Source: Methanobrevibacter cuticularis (lineage in GTDB: Archaea; Methanobacteriota; Methanobacteria; Methanobacteriales; Methanobacteriaceae). Taken from it: a stretch of DNA of 64,000 nt. Numbering within the stretch: position 1 is the first letter of the stretch; every line of letters begins with the position of its first letter. The stretch is taken from the NCBI RefSeq assembly GCF_001639285.1, contig NZ_LWMW01000054.1:1-64000 (forward strand). The letters are read 5' to 3'. Under the pieces are notes generated by a model. That model worked only from the letters and a program-made list of their open reading frames with translations, did no database searches and had not been told where the DNA came from. The translations under genes and the position numbers were made by a program. Below are positions 61,790 to 64,000 of the stretch, piece after piece.

Positions 61790-62028
61790 TTACATAGCTA
61801 TTAATCTTAATATTGAAATTAATAATATACTAGAAAAAATAAGAAAATAAAATAAAAATAATAAATCATAGAATAGAAAATAAAAAAATCAAGTAAAATA
61901 AAAATAATAAATCATAGAATAGAAAATAAAAAAATCAAGTAAAATAAAAATAATAAATCATAGAATAGAAAATAAAAAAATCAAGTAAAATAAAATAAAA
62001 ACAAAAGAAAAAGGAAATTTTAGTAAAA
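61790..62028. repeat. Spacer with 46-bp A-rich tandem repeat upstream of queC
   Basis: ATCATAGAATAGAAAATAAA starts at 61865, 61911 and 61957, a 46-bp period. About three and a half copies span 61845-61995. Confidence 0.9.
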
Positions 62029-62727
62029 ATGAGTTCCTATAATAAAAAAACTAAAAAAGCAATTTCTGTTTTATCTGGAGGATTGGACTCAACTGTAGCC
62101 ACTTCTTTTTACAAAGATAATTATGATATTCATGCAATAACATTTGACTACGGCCAAAGGAGTGTTGAATCTGAAATTCATGCTTCTAAAAAAATTTGTG
62201 AGAAATTAGGATTTAAACATAGTGTTATTGCTTTACCATGGCTAAGTAATTTAGGAAACTCTGCTTTAACAAGTGAAGAGAAGTTACCATTGCTTAGTAT
62301 GGATGAACTTGATGATAAAGAATTAACTGAGGATTCTGCAAGTAAAGTATGGGTTCCAGGTCGTAATATAGTTTTTACAGCAATAGCTACTTCTTATGCT
62401 GAAGCAGAAGATGCAGATATAATAATCGTTGGTTGGGATAAAGAAGAGGCCAACACTTTTCCAGATAACTCTAAAGAATTTTTAGAAAGCTTCAATGATA
62501 TGATATATATTGGCACAAAGAAAACTGTTGAAATTAAAGCACCAGCTATTGATTTAAATAAAAAAGAAATAGTGGAATTAGGTAAAAAAGTTGATGCTCC
62601 TTTGGAACTCAGCTATTCTTGTTATACTGATAATAAAAAACATTGTGGTATATGTGAATCATGTCTTCGAAGAAAAAGAGCTTTTATTGAAAGTGAAATA
62701 GCTGATCCCACTGAATATTTAGAATAA
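62029..62727 (+). CDS. queC: 7-cyano-7-deazaguanine synthase
   Basis: 232 aa. It makes preQ0, precursor of archaeosine in tRNA. The ATP-pyrophosphatase loop LSGGLDSTVA is at residues 15-24, VWVPGRNIVF in the middle, and a four-Cys zinc site (Cys in SCYTD, then HCGICESC) near 197-212. AAAGGAAAT precedes the ATG. Confidence 0.95.
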   Translation: MSSYNKKTKKAISVLSGGLDSTVATSFYKDNYDIHAITFDYGQRSVESEIHASKKICEKLGFKHSVIALPWLSNLGNSALTSEEKLPLLSMDELDDKELTEDSASKVWVPGRNIVFTAIATSYAEAEDADIIIVGWDKEEANTFPDNSKEFLESFNDMIYIGTKKTVEIKAPAIDLNKKEIVELGKKVDAPLELSYSCYTDNKKHCGICESCLRRKRAFIESEIADPTEYLE

Positions 62728-62870
62728 CCAATTCTATTTATTATCTATTGGGAGTTATCTCAATTTGTACAGAATAGCTATATTTTGTGAATCAGAAAAT
62801 ATCTATTGTTTATGATTTTTAAAATTTGTATGTGGTTTGCTTTATTTTTAAAATTTCTATGCATTCATCA

Positions 62871-62967
62871 GTTTTAATCTTATGTGATCATATCCTTTCA
62901 TGATAGGTTTATCTATTTCTGACATCTTATTTTGGCTCGTTTTAATCTTATGTGATGATATCCTTTC
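62871..62967. repeat. 29-bp direct repeat at the 3' end of the RHH gene
   Basis: GTTTTAATCTTATGTGAT followed by C/G and ATATCCTTTC is at 62871-62899 and 62939-62967, with one difference. The second copy covers the stop and last codons of the minus-strand gene at 62948. The duplication may mark a deletion or insertion end. Confidence 0.8.
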
Positions 62968-63706
62968 TAAGATTACCTATAATTTCTTCTTTAATTTCTT
63001 TTCTTATTTCATCTTTAATTTTGTTGAGATCTTTTTTGTTTTTTGTAAGATAATTCTTTAGTTTTCCTTGTAAGCTAATAAATTCAGTATCTTGATTATA
63101 GTTTAAAGTTTTATCATGTAATTCAGGATACATTATTAACAAATCATAATTTTTACTTTCTACAATATCCCTTATTGCAACTGATTTAGGTATAATATAA
63201 GCTATTATTAAATTAGGTTTAATATTTAACATTTCTTTGAAGTTTAGGTAATTTTTATTTGTGTTTTTTAAATTATTTTCATGAATATCTGTGATTATTC
63301 TAACATATTTTGTTTCACCATTTACTTTGATAGAACCTAATCCTCTATGCTGATGTTCTGTGTTATAACAATATGTTGACCCATTCCAAACATCTAGATG
63401 GTTATTCCACTTAATATAACCTAATATTTCATCAATAGACTCATTTAAATCTTTACCTTCTTTTTCTGCTTTTATAGCTATGGCTTCTGATAGATAAACT
63501 GGTATTAAGTTATCTGATTCATATTTACTTAGAACTTTTCCATTTAGTCTATCTTCGATAGATTCTGTTATAATTTCTGTAACTGTATTTCCTTTTAATT
63601 CAGCATAATTTTTCAATTCATCCATTAAGTGTTCACTCAATCGGAATGAATAATGTTTTTTATCAGATTTCAACAGACCTGAGTTATTCTTACGTGTTTT
63701 TGACAT
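62948..63706 (-). CDS. Ribbon-helix-helix N-terminal protein of unknown function
   Basis: 252 aa from the ATG at 63706; a GTG three codons upstream is the alternative. Residues 16-50 (YSFRLSEHLMDELKNYAELK, then GNTVTEIITESIEDRL) form a ribbon-helix-helix DNA-binding pattern. The rest (NNHLDVWNGSTYCYNTEHQH, IRIITDIHENNL-type segment) is not recognised; it might be a nuclease-like or ligand-sensing domain. The C-terminus is a Lys/Glu coiled coil. Tandem 49-bp repeats lie directly upstream, so autoregulation is possible. Confidence 0.6.
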   Translation of the reverse strand: MSKTRKNNSGLLKSDKKHYSFRLSEHLMDELKNYAELKGNTVTEIITESIEDRLNGKVLSKYESDNLIPVYLSEAIAIKAEKEGKDLNESIDEILGYIKWNNHLDVWNGSTYCYNTEHQHRGLGSIKVNGETKYVRIITDIHENNLKNTNKNYLNFKEMLNIKPNLIIAYIIPKSVAIRDIVESKNYDLLIMYPELHDKTLNYNQDTEFISLQGKLKNYLTKNKKDLNKIKDEIRKEIKEEIIGNLRKDIIT

Positions 63707-63733
63707 AATTATCACATGATCATTGTTACATGA

Positions 63734-63880
63734 CTTTCAATAAGATTAGATAATAATTTTATGTTATTACTAGAATAAAAATCTTTCAATAAGATTAGAT
63801 AATAATTTTATGTTATTACTGGAATAAAAATCTTTCAATAAGATTAGATAATAATTTTATGTTATTACTAGAATAAAAAT
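63734..63880 (-). repeat. 49-bp tandem repeat upstream of the RHH gene
   Basis: CTTTCAATAAGATTAGATAA starts at 63734, 63783 and 63832, an exact 49-bp period; the copies differ at one position (ACTAGAATAA or ACTGGAATAA). It sits in the promoter region of the minus-strand gene, so the repeats may be operators. There are no spacers, so it is not a CRISPR array. Confidence 0.9.
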
Positions 63881-64000
63881 ATTGCTATTTAAAAATTTTC
63901 ACATTCTAATGGGGTTAAGATCAAGTTAAATTATATAATTTTTCTCAATATTTAAAATTTGTTTAAAAAGCATAAAAGATTTATAGAAAATCTAAAAAAA

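Noticed and set aside
63734-63880. CRISPR-like array at the right end
   Set aside because: The 49-bp units follow each other without spacers and lie in a promoter region.

Overview
The window is a piece of a very AT-rich archaeal chromosome. It carries a complete type I methyl-coenzyme M reductase operon (mcrBDCGA), a complete methyltransferase operon (mtrEDCBAFGH), the MvhDGAB [NiFe] hydrogenase, methanogenesis marker proteins 10 and 14, the methanogen-type seryl-tRNA synthetase, the Trm56 tRNA methylase and large Asn/Thr-rich adhesin-like surface proteins. Gene content, the presence of mcrC, the mcr-mtr order and the adhesin-like proteins point to Methanobacteriales, most likely Methanobrevibacter or a close relative. 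The genus is an inference; no rRNA gene is present to confirm it.

Layout. 1-1194: 3' part of an adhesin-like gene cut by the window edge. 1358-5574: a small hypothetical gene, two DUF4013-type membrane paralogues and a membrane-anchored metallophosphoesterase. 5656-6906: mmp10, the radical SAM enzyme that methylates the active-site Arg of McrA. 6907-7931: a long spacer with a 142-bp MITE-like element and the mcr promoter and leader. 7932-12863: mcrBDCGA. 13473-18394: mtrEDCBAFGH. 18949-21489: mmp14, cobY and a PRC-barrel gene. 21928-25455 (minus): a divergent HdrB-HdrA pair. 26592-30640: mvhDGAB. 31048-32809 (minus): cooT-like and pyrC. 33341-35361: an HxGH nucleotidyltransferase overlapping an FKBP isomerase. 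35362-45221: a surface-protein island with two large beta-helix adhesins, two decayed transposase copies, a zinc-finger membrane protein and a duplicated ~400-bp upstream cassette containing a run of 13 or 14 G. 45745-64000: housekeeping genes (serS, a pcc1-like gene, cooC-like, an acetyltransferase, rpl10e, ppsA, mfnA, fumarase beta, trm56, cobS, a CobZ/PgpA-type phosphatase, larC-like, queC) and a ribbon-helix-helix protein.

How the parts fit. Mtr moves the methyl group from tetrahydromethanopterin to coenzyme M, Mcr releases methane and forms the heterodisulfide, and Mvh feeds H2 electrons to heterodisulfide reductase. Mmp10 modifies McrA, and CobY, CobS and CobZ-type steps supply the corrinoid used by MtrA. 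Several genes relate to nickel (mcr, mvh, cooC-like, cooT-like, larC-like). MfnA starts methanofuran synthesis.

Most notable signals: (1) the poly-G tract placed between a TATA-like box and the expected transcription start in front of two adhesin genes, 13 G in one and 14 in the other, which looks like a phase-variation switch; (2) the HdrA-MvhD fusion whose MvhD-like domain has lost every cysteine, beside an HdrB missing one cysteine of its second CCG motif; (3) short-period tandem repeats in most intergenic regions, and one inside pyrC; (4) an over-represented palindrome ATAGCTAT; (5) a MITE-like element and decayed transposases. No tRNA, rRNA or CRISPR array was found. All counts and alignments were made by eye.
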